Source: Sinonovacula constricta (taxonomy: Eukaryota > Mollusca > Bivalvia > Cardiida > Solecurtidae). Taken from it: DNA of 64,000 nt. Location: assembly GCA_007844125.1 (NCBI GenBank), contig CM017556.1:79050544-79114543 (forward strand), in the 5' to 3' direction. A model generated the notes under the pieces. The model was not told the DNA's origin and ran no database searches. It worked only from the letters and a program-made list of their open reading frames with translations. The translations under genes were made by a program, and so were the position numbers. Each line of letters opens with the position of its first letter. Within the stretch, counting starts at the first letter, position 1. Below, piece by piece: positions 27,001 to 42,000 of the stretch.

Positions 27001-30000
27001 TATCAAATTCTGGTGTAAAGTACATAAATCCTATATAATAAATGATCAGTTATGAAAGCCCTACACTATCAGTAACTTCATAACGAGATAGACTGGCTAA
27101 TTTCCCTGAAAATGGGAGACAATGAAATAAATTAAAAGAACCCGAATACATACAGGTACATATAAAGCCATTTCTGAACAGAAACAATCCAAATTTTGGT
27201 CAAAGAATAGTGCAATTTGATGAAAAACAAACATAAATAATATCCATTAATGTGGATTCTTTTTTGGGTAATGTGTTTCTGATATTGGACCAAATTATAC
27301 ATTTTACAATGATATAATCAGGTTGTGATGGCATGGAATCCTTGAATAGTTGACTATAAAGGACTAGATCAATAGTCACCTTCTTATCATAGTCGGAAAC
27401 TGGCTATAAGAAAGTAATGTGTAATACTAGAAATAGAACTTCAGTCTGTTGCAGTACAGGGTGACCCTTGCAGATACTAAGCACAAGGCCCCGTGAAAAA
27501 ACAAAGATCGACTTTAGTTCTGTCGTACCCAATAAATGATGGGACATTGGATGTAAAAATGTAATATAATATTGTAAGAAGCAGACATTAAAAAGCCAAG
27601 AAGTATGCTGGCATAAGATGTTTTTGTGACTAAATATACACTTTTGATATAGATGGAGTTAAAAAACTTAAAGAATGTTTTTAAATATCTCATTATGCAG
27701 GCTGAAAAATATCTTATTTCCTTCAAAATGTTTCTGCATAATCTTCATTCTATTCATACTCAAATACATATTCTTCAGATGTAAGTAGTCAGCAGTTTCT
27801 TAAATTTAAGTGCAGTTTCTTAAATTTAAGTAAGTCACATGATCAGCAACAAATCTCAAGATAGGCTGTTTTCCTTAGAAAAATGTCCTATCCTAGACAC
27901 TTTTTTGCAGAAACATTGGCAGAATAGTGCACTATGTCAACTTTAATTGTGTCAAAGATGTATTCCTTAAAAAATATGTGAGAAATACCATAAAAGCTAT
28001 TTACTAAGAAGAAAAGTTGACATTTTCTTCAGTAATTCCCTTCTAGTTAATGACAGCCATGCAATTGGCCAGTTTATATCAGCAATTCACCTTGTGTCAA
28101 GCTGTATTTGTTAAAAATTTATTCAGGATGAAACTCTGTCTTTCTTTTACATATTTAAGTTGAAGATTTCAAGTCAAACACAAACAATAGCCACTAATGT
28201 GATTTTCCAATCAGAAATTCTGTTCAGCAACTGCCATTTTCAATTTATCATTATAATTAAATTGCAGTAGGGATTTTTCTATTACAAAATAAACATCATT
28301 ACAGTGCAAATATAGCACATATTTAAACATGTCTTCCTGTTACAGCTACATGCAAATATGCCTAAGAGATTTCATCAGTAAATAGTGCAGAAAATTGACC
28401 TAGATCCCCACTATTTGCCTAAGCCAGCTCAAATTGTGCTTAGCAGAATCAACCTTACTCAGCTGCTGTTAGGAATTTGCCAATGCCTACCAATGTAATC
28501 TAATGTATCAAAGTCTATTTAACAAGCATAAGAACACTGTGATGTAAGGAGAGGTGTATTGGAGACAAATCTGACCGACTTGTAATGAGAGAGACAGACA
28601 GTCCCCCGAGACTCAGCATGTGTTACACACCCCCGGAGACACCATCACAACAATCACAAACCCACCAGGCCCTCTCATATTCTGCTGATACAGCAACCTT
28701 GGTAGAAAAATAAATATTGCAGTGCTGATTGTCTTCTCTAGAACAAAGTAATTTTGTTTTTTTTTCATTTCACATCATTCAGTGGACATATTTCAAATTT
28801 AAAAACTTGTTCCTAAACGGCATATTATCTGTTTCATTGTATTTCTTTCTAAAAAATATTTGAGGTATAAAACTCATATACATTCTAAATGGAATAAATC
28901 CATTTGTAGACAAAAGATATCTATATTTTTAGGCATATATGTGGTGCAGACACAACTATTGTCAATTCTGAAACTGCAGTATAAATTACAGTGGAAGACC
29001 CCAGACAAATCTGAGTAGAAATTTCGTCACTTAGTGAAATCATTTTTTTTTAACAGAAAGGCCCCTATTGTTGTACACTCCTTCATCTGGGGAACAACAT
29101 TGATGCACCAATCATACTTTCATCTCTCACAATATTATTTATCACTTGCATCTCTCCTAATATTCTTTTGTCCTGAAAAAAAAGCCTGACCATTACCAGA
29201 CTTCATGGTAAACTCCATTCATAAAAGCCTAGGTAGCACTCAATTTGTATTTACATTCCTGCCAGGTACAAGTCCAAGATACTTACAGTTCAATGGCCTT
29301 ATTCCAGTTGATCACATATCCAGAGAGCACAAAAGATTCAATGTTCACTACATGCACATTGCCACGTTCTGTTCCCACATACAACCACTTGCTCTGGAAG
29401 GACAGCTGACAATGGGTAATCCTGTAAACACAACACATCAACATTATAGAAGACTGAATCTACAGATCATTTTTAGTTACACTTTATAGCCACACAAGTT
29501 TGGTCTTTTTAGTGATGTTTAGCACTTACTGTTAACAAAAGTGCCCAGACAACTATCTGTGTAGAACCACTTGCATGTTACATGTCAGTTTGAAGATCGT
29601 GGGTAAAAATGTTGTCCTGATAGTGAACCATCACAGCTATATACCTTCACAATAGTACTGAATAGTTTACAGACTTCTAAAGCCATAAGTTTTGAAAACA
29701 AATGGTATAACCACATATATCATGGTTGATTTTTGTATACGACAGGAAGTGTTTATATAATATTGCAATGATGAGTAGTGCATTTTTATCAATTTTATAA
29801 CTGTTATTTTTTTTTGATAAAAAGAAGTACAATGCCAGAAGAAAATGTGCATCATTTATCAAGAGCTGTCTCTAGCCTGAACCTATCAAAATACTCAGAG
29901 TCTCCAAACAACTATAATGACTAGGTCCTGGATACAGGTACTAAATGACATACAATTTATCTTCATTAAATATTTACAGACAGCCATTACCATTATAGCT

Positions 30001-33000
30001 AGTAATTAATCTATGTTTAAACAATCGAAAATTAGCTAACAAGAAATGTAGATAACTTCACAAACATCCCAAGTCCTATTATTATTTATATATTATTCAT
30101 GGTGTAGTTTATTCCATGTTGTTATGATGTAAACAAGCTCCTATATGGAGTCTTAGAAATAGCATAGCAATTTAAATTGCGGCTAGACCTTAATCCTGTA
30201 CCGCAATTGTCTATAATCAATGGAAAATCTTAGTTATTTGCTTACAACTACATGCCAATGTCACAATATGTACAGCTAAAGACTAAACAATTAGTGCAGA
30301 TTATGGTCAGACAGCTTCAAGTTTCAGCTAGCTGATCTGGATTTACTGTATTTTCTGGGCCTAATAAAATCACTAAATCAGGTATTTAGTGGATAAAATG
30401 TGGCCAGAAGCTGTTTAATAAGGACACATGTTGTAGCTTACCTTTCACGTTGAAATTTTAGAGTATGAACAATCTCAGGTTTCTTTTGTCGGAAGTTCCA
30501 CAGATGTAAACTGTCATCAGAGCATACTGTCACCAGAGCTCCCTAAAAGTTACACAACCAGGTTAGTGTTCAAATACTAAAAATTATGCAATACATTCCA
30601 TAATTTTCCAGCCTAACCCATTAAATGAAGGTTTTCAGTACTACTATCTACTGTACTGACTGCCAAAACTAGACCAGGATAACGAGTTTCAGCAGTAAAG
30701 TTTGGAAGAAATGCTAATTTCATTTTGGTTTATGTCATAAAGCAGTATCTAAGATTCAATAGAAACATACAGAATATACAGTTCGCTTAAGGACATGAAG
30801 AATATTAACATCGCTCTTTTTTTCTAATTCATTTATACATTTAAGAATTATTAAATAAAAGTACCTGAAGAATAAGTTGCAAAAGCTTATTTAGAACTTA
30901 CATTGACAAGTTGTATTTTTGCGGACTCAAAATAAATATTATTTATCTATTATATTGAAATGAGAGTCCCTGTACAAGACCATCACAAGCTAACAAATGA
31001 CTTCAGATATTCAAAAGTGGTATAGGATTTGAGCTTTTATCTGTCTACAAAAAAGTCCACCTATGGTTATGCCCTTGAAAGATTTTCCTGTAATTAATAT
31101 CTTTGTTTTTCTATTACAATAGCTTTCTACATAATTACAGACATCTGCTCCCTGGATATGATAATTTCCACCCATGTTCTGATATAATGAGTTAATGAGT
31201 CTTCAGACCATAGATTCTTTTTTAAATATTGCTATTGAAGAAAATGACAGTGATCACATTTATTTGCAACTTAGAAATAATTGAATTACTTTTGCAATTT
31301 TCCTTGACCCTAACTTAGGCCAATGCAGTAAGGGACTAAGAAGTTATTGCTCGTGGACACAAAACCACCGGGCCATGAGCACATTATGTGGAATGCTGAC
31401 ATATACAGAGCAACCGGACCAACATCAGCTGTACTGAAGAAGCCAGCCAGAGACTTGTACCTAAAACTTACCTCATTGATGAGGAAAAGCACCTGCAGTA
31501 CAGCCACTTCAACACCATGGTGACAATGGAGATCCACACCCGGCTGGCCCAAGCTACACACTTGTTAAGGTCATTTCATAGAAAAAGAGTAGTATATTAT
31601 TTATACAAAAACACCATCAATAAATAAATTTTCATTTATGTACATCAAAAAGATTCATATATAAAATTATGCCAGCAGTTTTACTTTCATTTAAAACCTA
31701 AAAATACATGCACACAAAACAACAACAAAATACTCATCAAAAGTTTTTCACCAGCATGCTTCATACAGACATATGACCTATATAACTCTACTAGTGGAAA
31801 ACAGTGGAAATGATGCCAGGGACAAAAATCAGCTTTTCACAGTAAAATATTCTGCAGCGACCATGAGCTGTTAACAAATCTATATTTTGTACACAACCAG
31901 CCACCCTGTAATAGAGGCAGTAGCTTTCTGACAGTCCAATTAGCCAAGGTGTCAATATGGGATATAAAGCCCCAAATTTATCGTCTGACAATCCATGTGC
32001 TCCAAACAAAACTACAGAAGAAACACTTCCTGCAGACAGCAAGGAAAACAGGCTCCATACTCCATGGTCACAAGGCCTTCCACATACCTGACCTCAGACT
32101 ATACAACAGCATCTTAACCAATATCAGGCTGCACATGTCAATAACCAATAAAAAGAGTTGTTGTTTTTTCACACAAAGAGAATCACAGGTGAAGAGCTGT
32201 ATGTATAAATGTCAAGCAGTGAATAGTGTAGATCCTGATCTAACAGTTCCCAGCAGGAGCTGTATGATCTGTATCTTCAATATCTGCCCAAGCCTGATAA
32301 ATTAAAGCTTAGAAGATCAAGAGTCATATATGGCGCTTGGTTATTTATTAAACTCTATGCATTTGATTGGTCAAATATAATTACCGGTATAATAATAAAT
32401 TTGATCAAAGGCATGCCAACGAATTTCCTGGACTTTGGATTTTGAAGAGTTGTCACTAGAAATATTTTGAGCAGGCTCAATTAACTTTTGAGCAGGCTAG
32501 GCTATGCGAGCGCCAAGGCACGAAGCGCTGCTAGGGGGGTCCGGGGGCATGCTCTTGACTCATTTTATTTTTTTCCCTTCAAATTTGAGGCGGCCAGATT
32601 TTCATTTGAGGCGGTCAAATTGGCCGCCAGCCGCCTCCTAATGACAACCCTGATTTTGTGTCTTTATATTTTAAGATCTTACATCTTCATGTTATTGTCT
32701 ATTAACTATCAACACTATGCAAAGATAAGTAGACTTTGTGCTGATAGTGCAAGTTCAGATCATACAGATCATAGCAGGGGTCTGTTGGTCAGAATATACA
32801 CTACTTAAAGAGACATGATCAATTTGTGATGAGCAGGGCATCAGAATTTTGACATCGAGAAATTCTGTATGTTGAACTATACAAGTCATGTGACGCCGTC
32901 TGATCATGATCTAGACAGAACACATTGTTGGCTTAGTGTGGGTAAAGTTATTACTAGCATGTTAAAAGCTTGGATCAACTTCAATGTTCCGTGACCAATT

Positions 33001-36000
33001 TGGCATAAATAGCAATACCTGCCACGAGTTACGTCAATAACACAACATCTAAATTAAGGCTATCCTAGGTGGAAAAAGCAATTACCACTGCGTGTGTATC
33101 AAAAAAAAATGTAACAGAAGTACTATTGATTGTATTGAATACATAGACACAGTGTAGAAATGATGCTCAGTATCAAGTTTATGTGGACAATTATAGAGCT
33201 GCTTTGTTTGTAGAGTTATGTGTATATGAGATTTATATCAACAGTAACAGAAGAAAAACTGAAAGAAATTTATATATTTAAACATAAAAGCAATGGCCAC
33301 ATTAAATAAAAAAACCTAGCAAGTGCTGGCTGCCTGTGAGCTAAATACAAGTACTTTTAGCTGTAGATGCAGTTCTTGTCAGGTTGTTCTCTAGTTGTAT
33401 TATATATATATATAAATACATGTTAAATAAATTGGTACATGTATATATAATTGGGATGGACTCATAAGATTAGTGGTCAACTTATGCATGGTGAGTGCTC
33501 CTCTATAAGCCATGGCAAAAGAAGCACAAGGGGGTAGCTGAGGTAGTGCTTTTTATTTTTGATCACAAGAAATGTAATTGGATTTGTTTATTGGGTGTAT
33601 CTTCCCACCAACAGTACTTTAGTTATCTGGAGACGGTGTTCACTTGCAGATATAGTGCTGCCTTTACTGTGTATAGCATTCCGTGAACACCTTGCATGAT
33701 ACCACACCCAGTCACATTATCCTGACACCGGGCCAACCAGTCGTGGAACTACCTTTCAATTTGCTTGAGCGTTAGCAAGGGAGCTATACCACTACCATTT
33801 TTAACGACTTTATGTCGGATTGAACCCGGGCCTCCAATACCTGGAGCCAATTGGGCTACCAGGTCCAGTATATTTTATGCAACAAACTCCTTCAAGTGTA
33901 CGTCTGTAAGATGGTGATGGTGGAACAAAATACAATAAGTAACCCTCAAAAAAATGTAGACTTGTTTTGCAGGCCATTTTCTTTGAAACAGATGTAGTAA
34001 TGAGGAAGTTTTTCTTTTTTATTACACAAAATACCCATTATGTTCCTCAAATAACCAAATATATCCGGCCTTATATTCTGCATTCAAATTTGTTATTTGT
34101 TATAGAGCCAGTTTCTTTTTAAAATATTATGCAGCACAATCTTCAAATATCATCTATGTTTTTTTGTTTGTCACCTTTTTTTGTGATGAATTTTAGCAGA
34201 ACCTGTTAAACAAATCTTTTATTTCTACAGGCTTATATGTAATTTATGACTGCTACCCAAAATTAACAAATATAAATGGACAAATGTATGTACACAGATG
34301 CATTAACAGATAGTGAGCTGCTATATGTGGCCCACCTGAGGAATAATTTACATTGAAAAGGCAGAAAAATCCTCTTTGGCTTCTTCTATGAAGAGGGAAT
34401 CAACCGATGTCCCATTCTGCTTTTTCCGTCAGGAGAGAACCAAGGAATCCAACAGGGTGTCCCATTCTGCTTCTTCAACCAGGAGTGAATCAAGCAGGAT
34501 GTCCCACTTCTGCTTCTGTTTGGAGGGAATCAAGCCTGGTTTCCCCTTCAACTTCTCCTATCAGGAGAGAATCAACCCTGGTGTCCCCTTCTGATTCTTC
34601 TATCAAGAGGTAATCAAGCAGGGTGTCCCCGTCTGGTTGTTCTATCTGGAGGGAATACAGCAGGATGTCCCATTCTACTTCTTCTGTGTGGAAGGAATTC
34701 AGCAGTATGTCGCCATCTTCTATTTGGAGGGAATCCAGCTGGGAGCTCCCTTCCTCTGTCTGGAGGAAATCAAGCAAGGTGTCCCCTCCCGCTTCTTCTA
34801 TCAGACCAAATTTACATAAACATTTCTTAATAAGATTTGGCTTAGGCATAAATGTTGATGCCAAGACTACTTCTTACAGAGAGATAATGTTACAATCATT
34901 AATTTTCATTACCCTGACAATGTCAAGCTGTTACCATATTAAGTAAAGATAGTAAACATAGTAAAGATTTCCATAGACAAGTAAATACGAGTCAAAATTT
35001 GAACTTGTTTATCACTGTCTTTCTAAAAAAAATAACATTATTAACTTTTTTTTTTCTGTCTAAAAATGACAGCAGTATTTATTTTTTTATCTACTGTTGT
35101 TGAAGAAAAGCATATACAAGTTATTCAAGCAAATCATCTATCTTAGGTTCACCATCAGACTCGAGTCATTTGTCCACGGTGGGATGGTTTAACAACTTCA
35201 AGGTACATTGAAGTCATTACCCACAGTTTAGATACTGAGGAGAGGCATATTTATATACTAGAACCTTTATATTAGCATTAAACACACAATGTAACACTCA
35301 ATGGTTCTTGTTTAATTGATATTAAAACAGAAATCTAAAAAAATTAAACAAAGTAAGAACAGCTTTAATGCAACATAGTAAGTTGTGTTGTTTTTTTGCA
35401 TATGAAACCAGGTATCTTTTAATGAGGTTCGATTAATAGGACTGTTGTAATGTGTTGTTTTTTTTAAACTCTTACCCTGTCTATTTTTAGACTTGCACAA
35501 ATTTAGTCAGGTAACCAGTTTGTATTCTTGTCCAGTAAGTAATGTAAGTGACAGATATGATGTCTAGGTGCCATAACTTTTTTTGTGCCTTGCAAAATGA
35601 TTGGTTAGATTAAAACTTTTATGGGTGTTGTTTAGATGTGTAACATTGTCTTGTTGATTTGATTGTTGTTTTGGTTGTAAATGAGTGATGCTTCAATCTG
35701 AAATGATTTCATTAATTCTACTTTGTTAAATTAAAGATGGCGGCTGTATTGTTTCATATAGCAACTGCATCTGTTAATGGATTCACTACTGTTTCTAATG
35801 AAATGTCCACAATATCATTTTATTACAGCACTATTATTACAACATCAGCACCAGGGAGTCGATTGTGTGAGTCAGGATAAGCCAGAGTCAGGTTAGGGGA
35901 GAATCAGGTCAGGCCTGAGTCAGGTCTAGCCAGAGAAAGATCAAGTCGGAGTCAAGTCAAGACAGTCAGGTCAGACTAGAGTCAAGTAAGACCAAAGTCA

Positions 36001-39000
36001 AGTCAGGCAAGAGTCACGTCTGACCAGTCTGGTCAGACTTGAGTCAGATCAAGCCAGAGTCATGCCAAGCCAGAGTCAGGTTAGGGGAGAATCAGGTCAG
36101 GCCTGAGTCAGGTCTAGCCAGAGTAAGATCAAGCCGGAGTCAAGTCAAGACAGTCAGGTCAGGCTAGAGTCAAGTTAGACCAAAGTCAAGTCAGGCAAGA
36201 GTTACGTCTGACCAGTTAGGTCAGACTTGAGTCAGTTCAAGCCAGAATCCGGTTGGACTTGAGTCAGATCAAGCCAGAGCCAGGTCAGGCTAGATTCAGG
36301 CTATGCCAGAGTCAGATCAGACCAGTCATGTCAGGTCAGAGTCGGGTCATGCCAGAGCCAATCAGGTCAGGCTAGAGTCAGGTCAAGCAAAAGCCAGTCA
36401 GGTCATGCTACAGTCAGATTAGGCCGGAGCCAGAGTCAGGTCAGAGTCAGGTCAAGCCAGAGTCAGGTCAGAGTCAGGTCAAGCCAGAGTCAGGTCAAGC
36501 CAGAGTCAGGTCTGACCAGAGTCAGATCAAGCCAGTAAGATCAAACCAGAGTCAGTTCAGACTAGAGTCACATCAAGCCCGAGTCAGGTCAGACGAGTCA
36601 GGTCAAGCCAGTGTCAGGTCAAGCCCAACACAGATCAAGATAATCAGGTCACGACAGATCAGGCCAGGCCGAGTCAGATTAAACAAGAGGGCAATGATGG
36701 CGCTTAATCCCTCACCTGATGACACAGGCTTTTAGTAGGCTCAAATCTGGCATCAAGTAATTAAGAGTTATTTACTTTAGAAATCTTTGTGAAGATTGAA
36801 CCTTTAGTGTGGTCACTGGGTTGATAACATTTTCTAGAACTTTACCAAGATACCTACTGAATCAACATGACTCACTTCAAAACATATGTAAGTTTTATAC
36901 TGGCAAACATGCTGGCCAAGTTTGGTAAAGATTGGGCCATAAATGTGGCCTCTTAAGTATTTTCAGAAGGTTTTTCTAAAATGTGACCTTTTTTTTTGAC
37001 CCCACGTGACCCAATAATATAATCATCCAAGATTTGATGCAGACAAACACTCTGATCAAGTTTGGTGAAGATTAGGCTATGAATGTGGACTTTAGTGTGT
37101 TCACAAGCTTTTGCTAAGATTTGACATAGTGACCTACTGTTTGACCCCGCGTGACCCATGATAAACTCATCCAAGATTTCATGCAGACAAACATTCTGAT
37201 CAAGTTTAGTGAAGATTAGGCTATGAATGTGGACTTTAGTGTGTTAACAAGCTTTTGCTAAGATTTGACATAGTGACCTACTGTTTGACCCCGCGTGACC
37301 CATGATGAACTCATCCAAGATTTCATGCAGACAAACATTCTGATCAAGTTTGGTGAAGATTGGGCCATAAATGGGGCCTCTAGTGTGTTCACAAGCTTTC
37401 TCTAAAATTTACCCTTGTGACCTAATTTTTGACACCACATGACCCAGTTATGAACTCATCCAAGATTACATGCAGACAAACATTCTGACCAAGTTTGATG
37501 AAGTTTGACCTATAAATGTGGCCTCTAGTGTGTTCACAAGCTTTTTCTAAGATTTGACCTAGTAACCTACTTTTTGACCCCAAGTGACCCAATTATGAAC
37601 TCATCCAAGATTTCATGCAGACAAACATTCTGACCAAGTTTGGTGAAGATTGGGCTATAAATGTAGTCTGTAGTGAGTTCACAAGTTTTTCCTAAAATTT
37701 GACCTAGTGACCTACTTTTTGACCCCAGTTGACCCAATTATGAACTCATCCAAGATTTCATGCAGACAAACATTCTGACCAAGTTTGATGAAGATTTGAT
37801 AAAAACTGTGGCCTCCAGTGTGTTCACAACTAAAATGTTGACGGCAACTACGGATGGATGGACGCTGGACATCACAAAAGCTCCCCTTGAGCATGTTGTG
37901 CTTGGGTGAGCTAAAAAGAGTAACATCAAGCCAGTCAGGACAAGCCAGTGTCTGGTTAAACCAGAGTGAGATCAAGATAGTCAGGTCAAGCAAGAAAGGT
38001 ATCTGGCCATAGTCAAAGATTAGACCAAAGTCAGGACAGACAAGAGACAGGCCAATACACAGTCAAGTTAAGCCAGAGTCAGGTCAAGTCGGAGTCAGAT
38101 CAAGTAGCATTGTGGTTACTTGTGTCGATGGTAACATCATAAAAATACAGAAATGGCAGCCATGCTATGGGCATTCAATGTTATAATTGGATGAAAAGAT
38201 TCATATGGCACATTTTCTCAAATTAATGCAGACCTAGAAAGTTAGGCAGATGCACCTCTGTAGGCATGCTATGGTCCTTGAGAAACATGATGATAACACC
38301 TAGCAGGATCCTTAACAAACCAGGCCTTCCCTTACAAAACAGTTATTCTCCTTAATATTTGATGATGGCACAGTTTGTAGGTGAGATGTCATGATCAATA
38401 AGTTACTGGTCACAGGCTAGACACTTTATCCAGAAAAAAAGGAATACCAGACAAATAAAATAATCCTTTGGTTTTCAATTTTTCAACAGATGCTTATACT
38501 TTAGGTTGGAAGTCTCTTCTTTCATAAGTTATATTTTCAGAAACAGAAAGATCTACAAATAAGAATACTTTCAAAAAGAAAAATTCAGCTTTGAATACAA
38601 TAATGTGTTCTTTTAAAAGCAGTTCAGTAATATTTGTCCAGAAATTTGTTATATCTCAAATATTCATGCACTTTTTTCTTTAGTGACCAATGCTTTAGAA
38701 TTTATTTTTTAAACCTGCTTCAGTTGTAACTTGTTAATATTGATTTGTTTACAATCATTTTCTATGGTAAAATTGGTCATTTTTTGTATAAAAAAAACAT
38801 AGAAGGCATTAGTTTAGAATAAATTCTTGCAGGGATATCAATGACATCTTGCTGATAAAAGTTAATTGTTAAAAATAGTTAATTTTGCTACATTTGCTAA
38901 ATTTCTTAAGATATTTTTTATAGTAAAACTGATTAATGTAAATAATAAAAAAAATTTGCAGATGTAATTTTTTGTGTCCATATTGTTACGTCTCTAAATG

Positions 39001-42000
39001 AACTCATTTACTGTGCTAAGGCTGCTGTGTATCGTGATGTATGTGTTATTGTGAGAACTTCAAATTTACCTTTATTATTATACCAATAACCAGTAAGTTT
39101 TAAAAATCTTTATTTGATAACTGCTTTTAAGCATCAGTGTTTTGTCTCTCAATGCTACATCTAAAAAAACTGTAACTCTCCTGGTACCACATTCCAATCA
39201 ATTATTCATTTGATAAAACGGTACCATAGACACACCTTATTGCATGTACTGGGTGATGTAGTAAACATACAACTGTACCATAGACACACCTTACTGCTTG
39301 AAGTGGTGATGTAGTAAACATACAACTGTACCACAGACACACCTTACTGCATGAAGTGGTGATGTAGTAAACATATAACTGTACCACAGACACACCTTAT
39401 TGCATGAAGTGGTGATGTAGTAAACATACAACTGTACCACAGACACACCTTACTGCATGAAGTGGTGATGTAGTAAACATACAACTGTACCATAGACACA
39501 CCTTACTGCATGAAGTGGTGATGTAGTAAACATACAACTGTACCCTAGACACACCTTATTGCATGAAGTGGTGATGTAGTTAACATACAACTGTACCACA
39601 GACACACCTTATTGCATGACGTGGTGATGTAGTAAACATACAACTGTACCATAGACACACCTTATTGCATGTACTGGGTGATGTAGTAAACATACAACTG
39701 TACCACAGACACACCTTACTGCATGTACTGGGTGATGTAGTAAACATACAACTGTACCATAGACACACCTTACTGCATGAAGTGGGTGATGTAGTAAACA
39801 TACAACTGTACCATAGACACACCTTATTGCATGAAGTGGTGATGTAGTAAACATACAACTGTACCATAGACACACCTTACTGCATGTACTGGGTGATGTA
39901 GTAAACATACAACTGTACCATAGACACACCTTATTGCATGAAGTGGTGATGTAGTAAACATACAACTGTACCATAGACACACCTTATTGCATGAAGTGGT
40001 GATGTAGTAAACATACAACTGTACCATAGACACACCTTATTGCATGAAGTGGTGATGTAGTTAACATACAACTGTACCATAGACACACCTTACTGCATGT
40101 ACTGGGCAGGGATTATCCTAGGTCATATTTTTAATGAGAGATTTTCTCCCATTCACAAAAAAATGATGGGATTTTTCTGATTTTGTTGGGAGAAATTTTC
40201 CCATTCATCAAATAATAACGAGATTTCTATTCATGATCTCAAAATTTATTCCTTCTCAGATCAAATCTCTTAAAGATTAAGAAAACATTCAAATACAGAA
40301 GGAAAAGAACAGATATGCTCCAAACATACAAAATAATCAACAATTATGATAAAATAAATAAAGAAAAATTAATGTAACTGATGTTCCCACCATATAGTAG
40401 CTTAAATAAACATTAGACAAGTGACAGCAAATCTGAAGCAAAATGTTTAGGAACACAATTATCAAATAAATGTAGTAGGACAGGTAAACTATTGTATTAA
40501 TATATTTTCAGTACTTATATTTCAACTGCATTAACAATGAATACCATCAGATTCAGAAAGCAAATTTAGTTCTTCAAACCATTTTTTTTTTCACTTTAAA
40601 GTCACTTAGATTTGATCAATGATTTAAAAAGTAAATGCTTCATAAAACATGTAAGTATCAGTAGAAATCATTTAAAAACCCTATGAAGATAAAGCACATT
40701 TTATGTTTGGCATGTATACTGGGGTTCATTAATTCAAGTGTTTCTTCACAAAGTTTAAATTGTGATGTTTTGAAGTATCCTTTGATACTTGACATGTTAT
40801 TAGTTTCACAACTAATATACAGTTTTACGTGAACCAAGAATTATGGGTTTGTAATAATTTTTCAACACTGTTGATGAGAGTTATGTTTATTTATTTATGT
40901 GTTGGGTTTAACGCCGTAGCAACACATTGTATAGGACATATAACGGCGTCCAGCGCACCTAACCTAGCTTTCTTGGACCCTTGTCTATAACCAGTACTCA
41001 CCTACCCTTCCACAAGGCCAGAAACTTCTCCATATACCTTATTGATGGAGGAATATTGACATTATTGTCAAATTTTCATGGAAGGGTATAACCTCCCCGT
41101 TGAGAGTTATGATACAGGGATCGTCATACCTTAACCAAAAGTAGGATTTTAACCATTTAGGTTGGAAAACAAGTTTTGGTTTCTTTGGCGACGATGGAAC
41201 TTCAGTTTTGTTATTGTTAACTTCGGCAGAAGATTTTTATAAAAGAAAGCATAGACGTCTGCTTCTTTCCGGGCGACGCCATTTTCATCACGATAGAGAA
41301 GCGCTTATAAAACAACGTAAATTGAATTCTAGACGATCGTAAGCGTCCAGATGATGTCGATTAAGGCATGAGACCCAATCGTACCTACTCGGCGATCTCC
41401 GGCAAGCTTCGGAGATAATGCCTCGTATGTAATTGTATGAATACACCAGTTGGTGATTTGCCCCGGTGAATAACTTCTCATTGCATTATGTAGACAAAGA
41501 TGGCTGACTTTTCAAAGTGCATGCAGTACGCTTTAGATATAATGGAGATTCAATACTCCTTGAAAGAAGAGCAGATTGCTTCGTTGAAGAATATTTCTAA
41601 CTTATTTGATACTGTATGTATATTACCAACAGGATTTGGTATAAGTGTAATATACCAGTTATTACGCTGCATGCACTCGGATCACGCTTCGGTGATGTCT
41701 ATATTCGAAGCTTGCCGGAGATCGCCGAATAGGTACGATTGCCGTTTTGGAAGTAGTTCGTCAATATGGCGGCGACCGCATTATTTCCGAGGTGATTACG
41801 TAGAGGACGGAATTACCCAAAGAGTTCCGAGTGGCATGAGACCATTAAATTGGTCACGATAAAGAAGCGCTTATTAAACAATATTTGTGGATTCTAGACG
41901 ATCATAAGCGTCCAGATGACATCGATTGAGGCATGAGACCAGTAAATCTGCGTACCTTCATTTGGCTGGATGCGGCGCGATATTTTCTCTCATTTAAGAA

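Noticed and set aside
28555..28700. GC-richer patch as a possible exon
   Set aside because: Neither strand gives a family match, and exons 5 and 6 join directly in phase without it.
31310..31471. Extension of the exon 3 frame beyond its donor
   Set aside because: It follows a perfect GAG|GTAAGT site, and exon 4 continues the protein in phase with a family match.
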